In this document: positions 1-12,296 of the stretch, piece after piece | Layout: every line of letters begins with the position of its first letter | Position numbering within the stretch: position 1 is the first letter of the stretch | NCBI GenBank assembly: GCA_020465985.1 | Contig: JAANYP010000760.1 | Coordinates: 248,001-312,000 of the forward strand | DNA from: Centrapalus pauciflorus | Taxonomy: Eukaryota > Streptophyta > Magnoliopsida > Asterales > Asteraceae | Reading direction: 5' to 3' | DNA: 64,000 bases | The notes under the pieces: generated by a model | The model's input: the letters and a program-made list of their open reading frames with translations, nothing else | What the model was told of the DNA's origin: nothing | Databases searched by the model: none | Program-made: the position numbers and the translations under genes

Positions 1-230
1 GATTAATCCGAACCCGATACCACTTTTTCACTATTAATATATTATGACCCAATTAAATCCACGATCCCAGAAATAATAATAATCCACTAATTATTAATCC
101 GGAGACACGTATCACTCGGTCTCGACACGTTTAATCCACGAAACGGGATTCATTGGAACAACGCAATAATATTAAAATAAAAAGGCAATAAATTAAATCC
201 ACGTAACAGGCTCAAATTCGGGATGTTACA
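1..230 (-). mobile_element. LTR end of a Tekay-type chromovirus, cut by window edge
   Basis: The first 230 bases match, with scattered differences, the terminal part of the long terminal repeats seen at 27391-29121 and 34009-35739, ending in the same GGGATGTTACA terminus. The base run after it (AATTGATACC) is not the purine-rich tract found beside the 3' LTR of the complete copy, so this is either the outer end of a 5' LTR of a minus-strand element or a solo LTR. It is clearly more diverged than the two LTRs of the complete copy are from each other, so it is an older insertion. The rest lies outside the window. Confidence 0.85.
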
Positions 231-291
231 AATTGATACCATAATCAAAGCTAAAATGGAATAACATCTAAAAATAACATAATCATATAAA

Positions 292-346
<55 letters not shown>
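231..346. repeat. AT-rich spacer with (AT)n microsatellite
   Basis: Short AT-rich spacer running into a pure AT dinucleotide tract at 296-358. The tract adjoins the apparent 5' end of the Helitron starting near 347. No gene is seen. Confidence 0.8.
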
Positions 347-365
<19 letters not shown>

Positions 366-945
366 TGAAAACGTCTAGCGACACGTGTTGCTTCCTTATC
401 TGATCAAAATTTCATTTTCCCGCTCAATTTTCCATATATAATCCACCTTAGTTAATTATGTAATTTATATTTAAAAAGTAAGCAAAACTACAATCAAGTA
501 TTACCTAATTTAACTCCTATAAATACAAAATATTTTTTTCAATGATTTTAGTATCTTCCATATCTAACTTCTAATTTAGCTAACTAGACACTATTTCGTA
601 TATTTAAAAGTTAAATAATGTAGTATTGCTGATAAAATGTTTTATAAATTCTTTTAATAAAACTATTTAAATTGTGTTTTATGTAAAACTAATTTTTTTG
701 AACTTTTATTAGTTAAATATAAATTAATCAAAAAATAAAGAGTTTAATAACGATAGCACATATTAGTACTATTCATACTACAATAAAAAATTTTAATAAT
801 GTTCATAACGAAAAATAATAGTGTTTTTGTATCTTTTTTGGTAGAAAAATAAACATTTTAATATGTAATTTACATTTGTATAGATTTTTAGCAAACAATT
901 AAGTTATAAATTAAACATCCATGTAATACGTGGGCTAACAACTAG
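347..945 (+). mobile_element. Putative non-autonomous Helitron A
   Basis: The right end has the Helitron 3' signature: a short imperfect hairpin (CCATGTAATACGTGG, 920-934), eight bases, then CTAGT at 942-946. The left end, just after an AT tract, reads ATATTAATAAATGAAAA, similar to the start of the neighbouring element at 946. There are no terminal inverted repeats and no coding sequence, as expected of non-autonomous Helitrons, which insert between A and T. The 5' boundary is uncertain because it merges with the AT microsatellite. Confidence 0.5.
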
Positions 946-2621
946 TATATTAATAAAGTAAAATACTCACATGCCACATTGTTACATGTCACTCTCTCCT
1001 TTCAGCAATTTTTGTTTTCTCGCTCTTTTTCTGAATTTAACATTTTAGTGTAATTAATTTAAATGGTTGCCAATTAAATAACTCAATTTTTGATTTATTT
1101 CCTAATATATTCATTTAGCTAACTAAAGTCAGTACATATAAAATAAAAAAATTTGAATAATAATTTGCTTAACAATTATTTTATAAGTAAATTAAATATC
1201 ATAATTATATTATCACCCTAACAAATAATATTACTTTTAAAATTTAATTTAGGCTTTCACATTATATTAAACCATATTTATTAATACACATAATGTTTAT
1301 AGATTTAACTCATTTTTTTAGTTATTATATGAAATGATTTTAAATTTAGAGTATGTATACATTCCTAAAAAATAAATATTATTATTAGTTTACAAAATTT
1401 TGAACTATACATAACATGTTTTAATTTTATATTAAATATTTTAAATTTCATAAATTGTTTTTATCGTTATTGATTCGCATTTTATGTCAATTATAAAGCT
1501 AGAAATCATTATTTAATTTGATTAATCATGATTATTTTAAAAAAAATTATATGATTATAATTTTTTTCTCAAGGCATATATAGATTCATTTATGGTTTTC
1601 TAAAATAAATTATTTTTTAAGCTATGCAAACGATTAATAAATTATTTATAATATTTATGGAAGTAACAACATAAATTATCATTTATAAAAACTAATTTTA
1701 TTATAGGTAGATAATAACACAATCATAAACAAAATGTAGGGTAGCCGAATATAATTACAATTTTTTAAATGTTAATATATTTAACTTTGTATTATGTTCT
1801 CACATATCATTATATATAGTAACTGAATACATTATTCATAAAAGTTTAAAAGGGATAATTACAAAAATAGTCATTTTTCGCATGTTTATTCATTTTTTAG
1901 CCACTTTATATACATTTTACCAAAATAGCCACACTTTACGTTATCAAATTTACGTGATAGCCACAATTTACGTGATTTGTACTTTTTTTCATTTTTTTAA
2001 TGCATTACGTTACAAAAGGTGTCTGGTCATGTAAATTGTTGTACTTTATGTGACCATTTTTGCTCCTTCCCCATGAATGTTTGGTGGGATGTCTTGTCAC
2101 ACTGTACGTTACCACATTTACGTGATAGCCACAATTTACGTAATTTGTACTTTTTTTCATTTTTTAATGCATTACGTTACAAAAGGTGTTTGGTCACGTA
2201 AATTGTTGTACTTTACGTGACCATTTTTGCTCCTTCCTCATGAATGTTTGGTGAGATATCTTGTCACACTTTAAAATGTTTTTTTAAGCAATTATTACAT
2301 TTTTATGGAGAATGAGCAAATTTTTAAAAGTGGTCACGTAAAGTACAACAATTATGTGACCAAACACCTTTTGTAACGTAATGCATTAAAAAATAAAAAA
2401 AAAGTACAAATCACGTAAATTGTGGCTATCACGTAAATGTGGTAACGTAAAGTGTGGCTATTTTGGTAAAAATGTATATAAAATGGCTAAAAAGTGAATA
2501 AACATGTGAGATGTGGCTATTTTTGTATATATCCCTTATGTATTTGTATTTAAGTTGATCTAAATTTTTTTTAAATACAATTAATTTAAATATATCCCAA
2601 GTAATACGGTAAAAAAACTAG
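946..2621 (+). mobile_element. Putative non-autonomous Helitron B, carrying a MITE
   Basis: It begins immediately after the CTAG of element A with TATATTAATAAAGTAAAA, resembling A's start. It ends with a degenerate hairpin (CCCAAGTAATACGG, 2596-2609) and a CTAGT at 2618-2622. The 3' ends of A and B share GTAATACG at the same place relative to CTAGT. No RepHel coding sequence is present. The foldback MITE at 1852-2535 is nested inside. The type rests on end motifs only. Confidence 0.45.
1852..2535. mobile_element. Foldback MITE with inverted arms
   Basis: The termini GGGATAATTACAAAAATAG (left) and its imperfect complement (right, ending ATATATCCC) begin long inverted arms rich in ACGTAAA and TAGCCAC motifs. 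Within the left arm a block of about 190 bp starting near 1920 is tandemly duplicated with few changes, whereas the right arm has a single copy, so the arms are unequal. There is no coding capacity. A target duplication was not convincingly found. The superfamily is uncertain. Confidence 0.75.
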
Positions 2622-3042
2622 TACTCAAATAAAAGGACTTCATAACATTCTCAAATTCTCTAGACCTATTTTTTTTTCCTTTTGAAGTTGAAGCGTTTTC
2701 GTTTTCTAAAATAATATATTTATGAGATCACAGGTTTTTAAACAATAAAACATCACATACAAAAAACATGTCTTCAGAGAAAATAAGTCTTGCATATACA
2801 CATAAAGTTTTCATTATCATATCATAAAGTTATATTGTACTTGAAAAAAAATTAGTTTGCATGTATAAATCTTTCATATAAAAATTATTTTGAGTTCTCA
2901 TAAAGTAGGTACATTGTGGATCAAATCATTAAAATCTATCAATTCCCTTCCACATGTTTGGCGACTTGTTTTAACAATTTTATTGATTGTTTTGCTGTTT
3001 GGTGATCGTAATTAAGTATAACTAGACAGCTAAAGTTGCATC
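2622..3042. other. AT-rich intergenic, nothing recognised
   Basis: Low-complexity AT-rich sequence with no open frame, RNA gene or clear repeat. Confidence 0.6.
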
Positions 3043-4167
3043 TAGGGATAGCAAAAGACTCGAAACCTGACGGGAAGACTCGAAACCCAAACTTTTCAGG
3101 GAGGGTATTCCCAAACTTTTCAGGGAGTGTTCGGGGATATTATTGGGGATTTTATCGAGTACGGGTTCGGGGATGGGGAGGCCAATCCGCGCCCCGATAG
3201 TATTATATCAATTTTCTACACACACATATGTTCTTTCTTTTTAACTTATGTTATATATAATAACCTATGATTAATCACGTATTTTTTGTTGTTAATGTAA
3301 TTGTTTCATTAATCTTTATCTTTATTAATGCAAGTGTGTTGTTATTTAATTTTACTTGGTTATATTTCATATAAAATATTTTTTATTGTTAAAAGCATAT
3401 TTGATATCGTTTAAAAAATTGTTAATTTTAATTTTTTGGACGAGTTTTAGGTTTGGGTTCGTGTATATAAACAGGGAACGAAAGACGCTAACGAGTAATA
3501 GAGTTTTATTTGGCAGCCAATGGCATCCCCAATAAGAAACCCGATGGGGAACATGGCTGGAACGGGGGGGACTAATCCCCGCCCCCTTGCCATTAATTCT
3601 TAGGCATGCATCTGATTCGGGGCAGGGAATGAAAATACCGTCCCCGCTTAAAAAACCCGCGGGTATTAAACGGGGATCCCCATCGGGTACGCGGAGAAAC
3701 CCGCGGGGAATCGGGTAACCCGTTTATAAATCAATGATATGAAATTTAATCACATAGTTCATAATTTAAGCTTAAAACGTTCATGTATGTTAAAATTACA
3801 ATACTAATATTAAATTAAATTTGTAAATCTATAACATGATAATGGAAAAAACATTATTTCATTAAATTATATGTAAATAAATAAGTTTTTTAAATCATAC
3901 ATAATAATTTTTTATGTATTATATATAAAATAAATAAAAGTATTCATCTTTATGTATAATATATATACAATATAAATAGTATGTTGCTATTAAAAGTAAT
4001 CGGGGATTTAAACGGGTTATGTAATCGGGTATACGGGGCGGGTATTACAAATACCATACCCGCCCCATCCCCCGTTTAACTTAATCGGGTTCGGGGAAAC
4101 CCGTACCGTTTAGATCGGTTTTCGGTTTTCCCCGTCAGGTTCTGTTTTTTTTTTTTTGACATCCGTA
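3043..4167. mobile_element. hAT-like non-autonomous element with CGGGTA subrepeats
   Basis: The left end TAGGGATAGCAAAAG is followed by CCTGACGGG; the right end, read in reverse, is TACGGATGTCAAAAA followed by CCTGACGGGG, so the termini are inverted and imperfect. Subterminal regions (3060-3200, 3470-3720, 4000-4140) are crowded with GC-rich CGGGTA, CCCCG and CGGGGA motifs on both strands, against an AT-rich core. This pattern is typical of plant hAT-derived MITEs. No transposase is present and no exact 8-bp target duplication was found, so the assignment is by resemblance. Confidence 0.6.
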
Positions 4168-4847
4168 AGCTTCATTTTCATAAGGCATGTAAGAACAAAA
4201 TTTAGAAAACATTTTTGCATACATAAATATAGACATGTATCTCGTTTTGTAAATCACATGAAAACTCAAATGATGATTTCACACTTAAAGTTCATATATC
4301 CAAATAAAAATTGCTAAGACATCAGCTTAGCAATCATATTTCATCTCCTAACACGATCTAACGTCGACTAGCTAGTTAAAATTTCAAAATAAAAGGACAA
4401 TTCAAACAAAGAACTTTTAGTAATGATAATTTAAGTTATAAAATTCTCGTACAAAAATTTCAAACCCACCTGAACTCATAAAACTTTATATGTTAGTTGA
4501 GAAATGAAACATCGTTACTAATAATCACATAAATTCACCCATGATAATGTTAGAAGTGTTAACCATACAAATTAAACATAAGATAGGTCATTACATAACA
4601 AGTTACAACTTGAAGTCATGTACGAGGAGACGTTTGGTTCGCAAAATGTTTATTCCGGGAATGGAATTCTGGAAGAAATAGAATCTGTCTAAATCCAAAT
4701 GTTATAGTTTGTTTGGTTGGATGGAAATGAATGAAATTCATATTCCATTCCTTTACGGGACGTTTGGTTCGCGGATATCCTGAGATTCACTAGGATTTGC
4801 ATTTAAAATCTTGTGTTCGACTTGATTATAGAGAATATGGTTCGAGA
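4168..4847. repeat. AT-rich spacer with two copies of a MITE-like end
   Basis: A motif GACGTTTGGTTCGC occurs at about 4630 and again at about 4760, resembling one end of Tourist-like MITEs that carry CGTTTGGTT. The matching opposite end was not found, so these look like truncated or nested copies. The rest is AT-rich and empty of genes. Confidence 0.4.
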
Positions 4848-5168
4848 GAGTACCACTCATTATGCAACGCACCAGAAGGTACCACCTTCAAAAAACTTTT
4901 TAATTTTTTAATTAACATTATGAAAATCATATGTAAATTTCACATACATTCACATCTCCTAGCTCCTAAAAAATGATGTGAACACACACTTATATAAATT
5001 TGAATGTATGTGAACGTGCATTTATGTGATGCGTGTTTTCATGCACTTAGAGTGTTCGGATTTGCGTGAAATTTACATATGATGTGTGTAATGTTAATTA
5101 AAACATGTTTATGAAAAAAATTACTTTTAAGGGTGATCTTCTGGTGTGTTGCATAATGAGTGGTACTC
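4848..5168. mobile_element. MITE with about 40-bp terminal inverted repeats
   Basis: GAGTACCACTCATTATGCAA at the left end is matched in inverse orientation at the right end (5148-5168), and the similarity extends inward through ACCAGAAG for roughly 40 bp. The internal sequence is AT-rich and non-coding. No exact target duplication was seen. It abuts the microsatellite-linked element cluster that follows. Confidence 0.75.
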
Positions 5169-5186
5169 ACTTGAACATACATACAT

Positions 5187-5531
<345 letters not shown>

Positions 5532-5608
<77 letters not shown>
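5532..5608. repeat. (TA)n microsatellite between MITE A and Helitron C
   Basis: An uninterrupted TA tract of about 77 bp. It touches the right terminus of element A and the 3' end (CTAGT on the minus strand) of the Helitron at 5610. Confidence 0.95.
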
Positions 5609-5609
<1 letters not shown>

Positions 5610-5610
<1 letters not shown>

Positions 5611-6126
5611 TAGTATATTACCCGTGTACTACACGGAATAATATATAACTTATATTTTCAAAACTATATATATTTAAAAAATTATTACAGAAACTACAAA
5701 TAAAATAACAATATTATATTGTAAAGTGATTATAGAAAATATATAAAATGGGTTAAATGTAACATACATAACTAAAATTAAATAATAACCAAAAAAGGAA
5801 AAAATTATAGAATTTAAAAAGTTTGGATAAGAAGCCAACAAAAGATGTGAGTTATAGATTCAAATTTAAATTTGAAATCCAAAATAATAGGAGTTATAGA
5901 CTCAAATTTAAATTTGAAATCTATAATAATAGGAGTTATATACTCAAATTTAAATTTGAAATCCAAAATAATAGGAGAATATTTTAATTCTAAATTAATT
6001 TAATTAATGCAATTATTATTTTAGTATGAAAATTATAGATTATATACGTGTCGTATCCACGTTATGCCAAGTGGCATTCTAGTTAGGTGCCAAGTGGCAT
6101 TCTAGTTACTCTTTTAATAGAATAGA
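5610..6126 (-). mobile_element. Non-autonomous Helitron C, about 517 bp
   Basis: On the minus strand it starts A|TCTATTCTATTAAAAGAG, a familiar plant Helitron 5' end, and finishes with a hairpin CCGTGTAGTACACGG (about 5621-5635), seven or eight bases, then CTAG|T at 5613-5609. Insertion is between A and T, as Helitrons do. It contains three tandem 42-bp repeats (5851-5975) centred on the palindrome CAAATTTAAATTTG, and a duplicated CCAAGTGGCATTCTAGTT near 6066-6108. No coding sequence. Confidence 0.75.
5851..5975. repeat. Three tandem copies of a 42-bp unit with a palindrome
   Basis: Three near-identical copies of a 42-bp unit (GAGTTATA.. CTCAAATTTAAATTTG ..AATAATAG) lie inside Helitron C. 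Each contains the 14-bp perfect palindrome CAAATTTAAATTTG, so palindrome centres recur every 42 bp. Confidence 0.9.
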
Positions 6127-6143
6127 TAGATATATATATATAT

Positions 6144-6401
6144 GGGTGAGTTCAATGAAAAACCACTATGCAACTGAAAACTATGAAAACATACGCCTAC
6201 CGTCCGATTTGGTATTTCGTTAAAAACGCGGTGGCATGATCGTAAATAAGGTGATGCATCACGCGAGATTTTGATGCATCACGCGGGAAATTTGATGCAT
6301 CACGCGGGATTTTGATGCATCACACGTGGAATTTGATGCATTTGTGGTGGTGCAGTGCGGTTTTCACAAGTTTTCAGGTGCATAGTGGTTTTCCATTGAA
6401 C

Positions 6402-6403
<2 letters not shown>
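6144..6403. mobile_element. TA-flanked MITE B, related to A
   Basis: Termini GGGTGAGTTCAATGAAAAAC and, inverted, GGGTTCAATGGAAAACC; AT tracts border both ends (6130-6143, 6404-6433). Internally a GATGCATCACGCG unit repeats, with ATGCA at 6254, 6274, 6295, 6315 and 6336, spaced 20, 21, 20 and 21 bp. Terminal and internal similarity to A makes them one family. No coding sequence. Confidence 0.8.

Positions 6404-6433
<30 letters not shown>
6404..6433. repeat. (AT)n microsatellite between MITE B and C
   Basis: A pure AT tract shared as the border of elements B and C. Confidence 0.95.

Positions 6434-7845
<1,412 letters not shown>

Positions 7846-7888
<43 letters not shown>
7846..7888. repeat. 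(AT)n microsatellite
   Basis: A pure AT tract bordering element D; it also truncates the C-terminal end of the receptor-kinase pseudogene beside it. Confidence 0.95.
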
Positions 7889-7891
<3 letters not shown>

Positions 7892-8880
7892 CATGGGAAC
7901 AGGTTGCATAATGGTTGTGATATCAACCGAGTAGACTTCTTCAGTTCTATTTTTCTTTGTTTCGTCATATTTATATGTTGAGAAATCAGGTCTTCTAGGC
8001 ATAGGCACACTCTCATGTTCGTTCTTTAACATGATGAAAGTTCCAACACTGACTGTTCCCATTCTTCTTCAACGCATAGAAGGGCAACCTGCATGCATCT
8101 TGTTAGTTTATATCTTGAAAATGCATCATCCAACGATGGATCCGTGACATCCATGCCTCTGCCATCTTTCCACAGAACATATGCCTGAAAGTGTTCATTG
8201 TTAGTGTTAAAACATTTTTGTGCAAAAATATGTCATCTCTAGAAGGCAGATAGTGAGGTAATTTACATATTCTAGGAGATTTAGATTTTGAATTAGTCCG
8301 TAGACGTTATAGTTCTTCTTTGCATTTAGAATTTGCAAAAGGAAAACCCTGAAGCTATAAACATCATATTTTTGGAGTATACACCCTCTACTATGTATTA
8401 AGGGGGAACACATCCACTACATTTCACAAAGGATAAAGTTAAGCGCCTATAGAATCATGCATATAATTTTGAAAAAGTAACACATCCTAAAATTGAAACG
8501 TTTATGTGAATTTTGTTAGAGAGTAACACCCAAAATTTTCTAGTTGTTGTATTTGTAGTTTTTGAGAAGTAAAACTCATATGAATGTAAGGCTGGATACC
8601 AACACTGTAACTCGTTTTTGGGATTGGTTTGAGTACGAGTACCATTTTTAAGCAAACTTACTAGGTTCCTACAATTTGGTCGGTACTTGCTTCGATTTTA
8701 TTGTTTGGAAAGCTTTTTGCTATCCCAAAATCTAATATTTTAGGCTTCGTCTCAGCATCAAGTAAAATGTTGCTTGCATTCAAGTCTCTATGGACTATTG
8801 TTAATCTCGAGTACTCTTGAAGATAAAGACGGCTTGGACTACTCCTTCAATTAGATCAACCCATTTATCCTACTTCGGCA
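7889..8880 (-). pseudogene. Decayed receptor-like kinase (S-domain/CRK type kinase domain)
   Basis: Read on the minus strand in several frames, the fragments follow kinase-domain order. Near 8790-8660 are IVHRDLNASNILLD (catalytic loop), LDFGIAK (DFG motif) and the activation-loop end VGT. At about 8380-8250 KYDVYSF...LLEY matches subdomain IX. At about 8185-8060 DVTDPSLDD...RCMQVALLCVEE is subdomains X-XI. From 8062 an MLKNE...PRRPDFS tail runs into the AT tract. The fragments need frame changes, an in-frame stop follows LLCVEE, the usual serine-glycine of YSFG is altered, and no extracellular or transmembrane exons are nearby. It is a dead kinase-domain fragment; the exact subfamily (G-type lectin or cysteine-rich) is not certain. 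Confidence 0.8.
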
Positions 8881-9252
8881 TTAACCTCCTACTTGGATCT
8901 ACACAACAATACCTACTAGTGAAATTAAATTAGAAACAATTCAAGATGTGATTCATATAATCCATCATAATTAGGATTACAAAATTTTCCTCATCAAATA
9001 AGAGATATCTAAGCTTTTATTATTTCTCAAGTTAATATATAATATTTTAGTTTGAGTTATAAAGTTTCGTAACAATTTATAAAAATGATATTTTATATCG
9101 TTTCATTTTATAAAATCAATGATTTATAATTTATAATTATTTATCGATATCATTATTAAATTTTTTTGATAAATGTTGGGTTTATTTACAAAAGTTAAAA
9201 AAGATGTAAAAAAGAAGAAAATTATTTTTGGGTAAAAAAGATAAGTATCAAA
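8881..9252. other. AT-rich intergenic, nothing recognised
   Basis: AT-rich, with no open frame or clear repeat. It contains the left 8-bp target duplication (GTATCAAA, 9245-9252) of the next element. Confidence 0.6.
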
Positions 9253-9812
9253 TAGGGGTGAGCGACGGAGCCGATTTCCCGAACCGGTACCGGTACCGAA
9301 TTAATATATTCGGTCCGGTTTTCGGGTTTTAAATTACTTAAAATTCGGTATTCGTTACTCACGGTTTCCGTATCATATTATCCCGAATATCCTGATCCCG
9401 AACCGAATATATATGTTCAATTGGATATTTGGTACCGCTTGAGATTCGGGCGAATATGGGTACCGTCTTAGCCCTTAACTTTTTTTATATTAATACGTAT
9501 TTGTAACTTTAAAATATTGAACTTATAGTTGTTTATGTTTTTTGTTGGGTGTTGCCGCTCTTTTGAACTATACAATTGGTTTAGCATTTTTTTTAATTAA
9601 TATTCGGGTGCAATATTTGGTAATTTATGTTTGGTATTTGGTACCTTTTACTAATTCGGTCTCAATATGTGATTGGCACCGAAAACCCGGTCCCGGAACC
9701 GAACCGGTACCATATAAAAAATTAATTGGTTCGGTATTCGGTTCTTTCAAAACTCTTGATTCGGTACGGTTCAGTACCGATTCGGTACGATCCATTACCG
9801 AGCTCACCCCTA
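9253..9812. mobile_element. hAT MITE with 8-bp target duplication
   Basis: The termini TAGGGGTGAGC and GCTCACCCCTA are perfect inverted repeats. The flanks are GTATCAAA (9245-9252) and GTGTCAAA (9813-9820), an 8-bp duplication with one change, the length made by hAT transposases. Subterminal regions are dense in CGGTACCG, CCGAACCGG and TTCGGT. The open frames across it are by-products of these GC-rich repeats. No transposase. Confidence 0.88.
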
Positions 9813-9982
9813 GTGTCAAATGATAAACCATCATATTTTAATAATTTAATTTCAAATACTATCTTTTAGCAATTAAAATTAAAACTAAAATCTTTTGGTA
9901 ATAAAATTCGAAAAAACAATGATATGGAAAATACCTCCAATGTTTTGCTTTCATTAACTGTAAAAATTCGATTTTGATTTTA

Positions 9983-11516
9983 GAGTTAATTACAAAAATG
10001 GTCCCTGTGGTTTGTCTTAAAATTTGGATATGGTCCCTGAACTTTCTATTTTGCAAAAACGGTCCTTATTTTCATAGTTTGTTTGCAATTTTGGTCCTTC
10101 AACCTATTAACTTTTCTAATATGACCAAATTACCCTTATTTTGATGCAAACTATAGGGACCATTTCTACAATTAATTTTTTTTTACTCTTTTTTATTCTT
10201 AATTAAATAAATTATTTTTTTGTGTTACTTAAATTTAATAAACTATAAAAAAAGAAAAAATTATTTAATTATTAATGTTGGTTCATAAATAATTTAGATA
10301 TTTTTAGTCTTGATTAATTATTTAATTTACTATAATCAAAGTGTAAACCAATCATAATTTATAATAAAAAAATCATTTATGTTTAGAAACTATTTTCTAG
10401 AGGTTTCGTATATAAAATATTATAAAAATTTTTGACTCTATAATTATTTATGTTGTTTCATAAATTTATAATAAAAATATGTTTGTTGGTCAAATATATT
10501 TTACTTTCTTCTTAAATAAAATCGGCTAAAAGATTCTATTTTATAATTCGTTCACATTTGTATCAAAGCAATGTGATAATGACAAAGGTGTTGATTTAAT
10601 CAGATTGAAATGAAAAGTCAAATTGAAAGACGAAAAAAGATTAAAAACCTATTTATATTTCTTGATTTTTATGTAAAGGTCTAACAAACCAAAGTTTGAT
10701 TATTAAATTTGTTAATCATGAATCTCAAAAATGTTATATGGACCTAAAATTTTAAATCGTTTTCGGTGTCAATTAAAATTAAAACGATAAAATAATTGAT
10801 ACGTTAAATAAAAAAATTTGAGTTGTATAAGACCATTTGGAAGTTTTTTTTAACTCGGTAAAATTAAACGTTGAATTTTTATTTATTTAAGTTCTTTAAT
10901 ATTTTTAACTTTAATTAAACGGTTGGCTCATAAATAAATTTTTTTTATAATTTGTTAAAGTTAATTAACACTAAAAATAAAGTAGAGTCAATTATATAAA
11001 TGATCTTTGTGGTTTGATCAACATAAATATTTTTTATTATAAATGTATAAACCAATATAAATAATTATAGAGAAAAAATTTCTTATTTATGAAACCTTTA
11101 AAAAATAATTTTTAAACATAAATGATTTTTTCGATTATAAATTTTGATTGGTTTACATTTTGATTATAGTAAATTAAAAACTAATTAAGACTAAAAATAT
11201 CTAAATCATTTATGAACCAACATAAATAATTAAATAATTCTTTCTATTTTTTATAGTTTATTAAATTTAAGTAACACTAAAAAATAATTTATTTAATTAA
11301 GAATATAAAAGAGTTAAAACGAATTAATTATAGAAATGGTCCCTATAGTTTGCATCAAAATAAGGGTAATTTGGTCATATTAGAAAAGTTAATAGGTTGA
11401 GGGACCAAAATTGCAAACAAACTATAAAAATAAGGACCGTTTTTACAAAACTAAAAGTTCAGGGACCAAATCCAAATTTTAGGACAAACCACAGGGACCA
11501 TTTTTGTAATTAACTC
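9983..11516. mobile_element. Mutator-like foldback element, about 480-bp inverted repeats
   Basis: It begins GAGTTAATTACAAAAATGG and ends with the inverse; the arms (about 9983-10450 and 11050-11516) are inverted copies through blocks such as GGTCCCT, AATTACCCTTATTTTGATGC and TTGGTTCATAAATAATTTAG. It is flanked by perfect 9-bp duplications TTGATTTTA (9974-9982 and 11517-11525). Long terminal inverted repeats with 9-bp duplications are diagnostic of Mutator-like elements. The 600-bp core has no coding sequence, so it is non-autonomous. Its right end is about 100 bp from the transcribed region of the next gene and may lie in its promoter. Confidence 0.92.
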
Positions 11517-11599
11517 TTGATTTTAAAAACCATATTAAACCGTAAGCCCTGACACAGTTGTACATTACCCAAAAATGTAATTAAGCCTTCTAATCCTTT

Positions 11600-12296
11600 T
11601 TCCTCTTCCAACTACGGTGCTTCTCACTCCAGAAAGCCTACCGTCATCGACCGTGGATTCTCTCTCTCTCTCTCTCTCTTCGCCGTCGGTCCCCCCTAAT
11701 CGGCTGCTTTTTAGGGTTCAGTCGCTCCTCATCTCACTCTAGTCGGCGCCTTCATCGAACAGGTATTTGCATAAAACGAATAGACTTTTAATGTCTTTCT
11801 CGATTTGCTGAGATTTGAGCATATGGGGCTCGATCTGATGGTAATTAAAAAGAAGATTGCGCACCGAACGTGTCTAGTGATGTGTCTTTACGGGCTATTA
11901 GCATATTTCTATATGTTGCTTAAGTTGATTGATGTTATAAGTTGTTGTAAGCTGGTCGTATTTTAATGTGCCCTAATTTAATTGTTGTAAGTTTCTTGTG
12001 TTTAATTGATATTAGCAACAGAACGGTCACTATAAGTTACTAAAAGTAGCTGTAGTTGTTTTACATCAACTATAGTTTTGGTACCTAGTTATCTTTTGGT
12101 TCTCATGCTTAACCAATAATGATAGTGATCTTGAATCTGATTATGGATTTGAATCTGATTGTATAATGTATCTGATTTTGTGTATTGAGCACAGCATAAC
12201 GGCATCAAATCAGTCTGTTCTCCAAAACCACAAAGCATTCAAAACCAGGAGTCAACATCCTTAGTGCATTCCTGAATCTGAATCTTCCCTTCGTCA
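11600..12296 (+). promoter_or_regulatory. 5' leader and leader intron of the secreted-protein gene
   Basis: A GC-richer block at about 11620-11762 with a (TC)n run (11659-11679), common in plant 5' leaders, ends in CATCGAACAG|GTATTTGC, a good splice donor. A matching acceptor, GAGCACAG|CATAACGG, is at 12193-12194, giving a leader intron 11763-12194 and a second leader exon from 12195 to the ATG at 12297. The transcription start is not determined. Confidence 0.6.
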
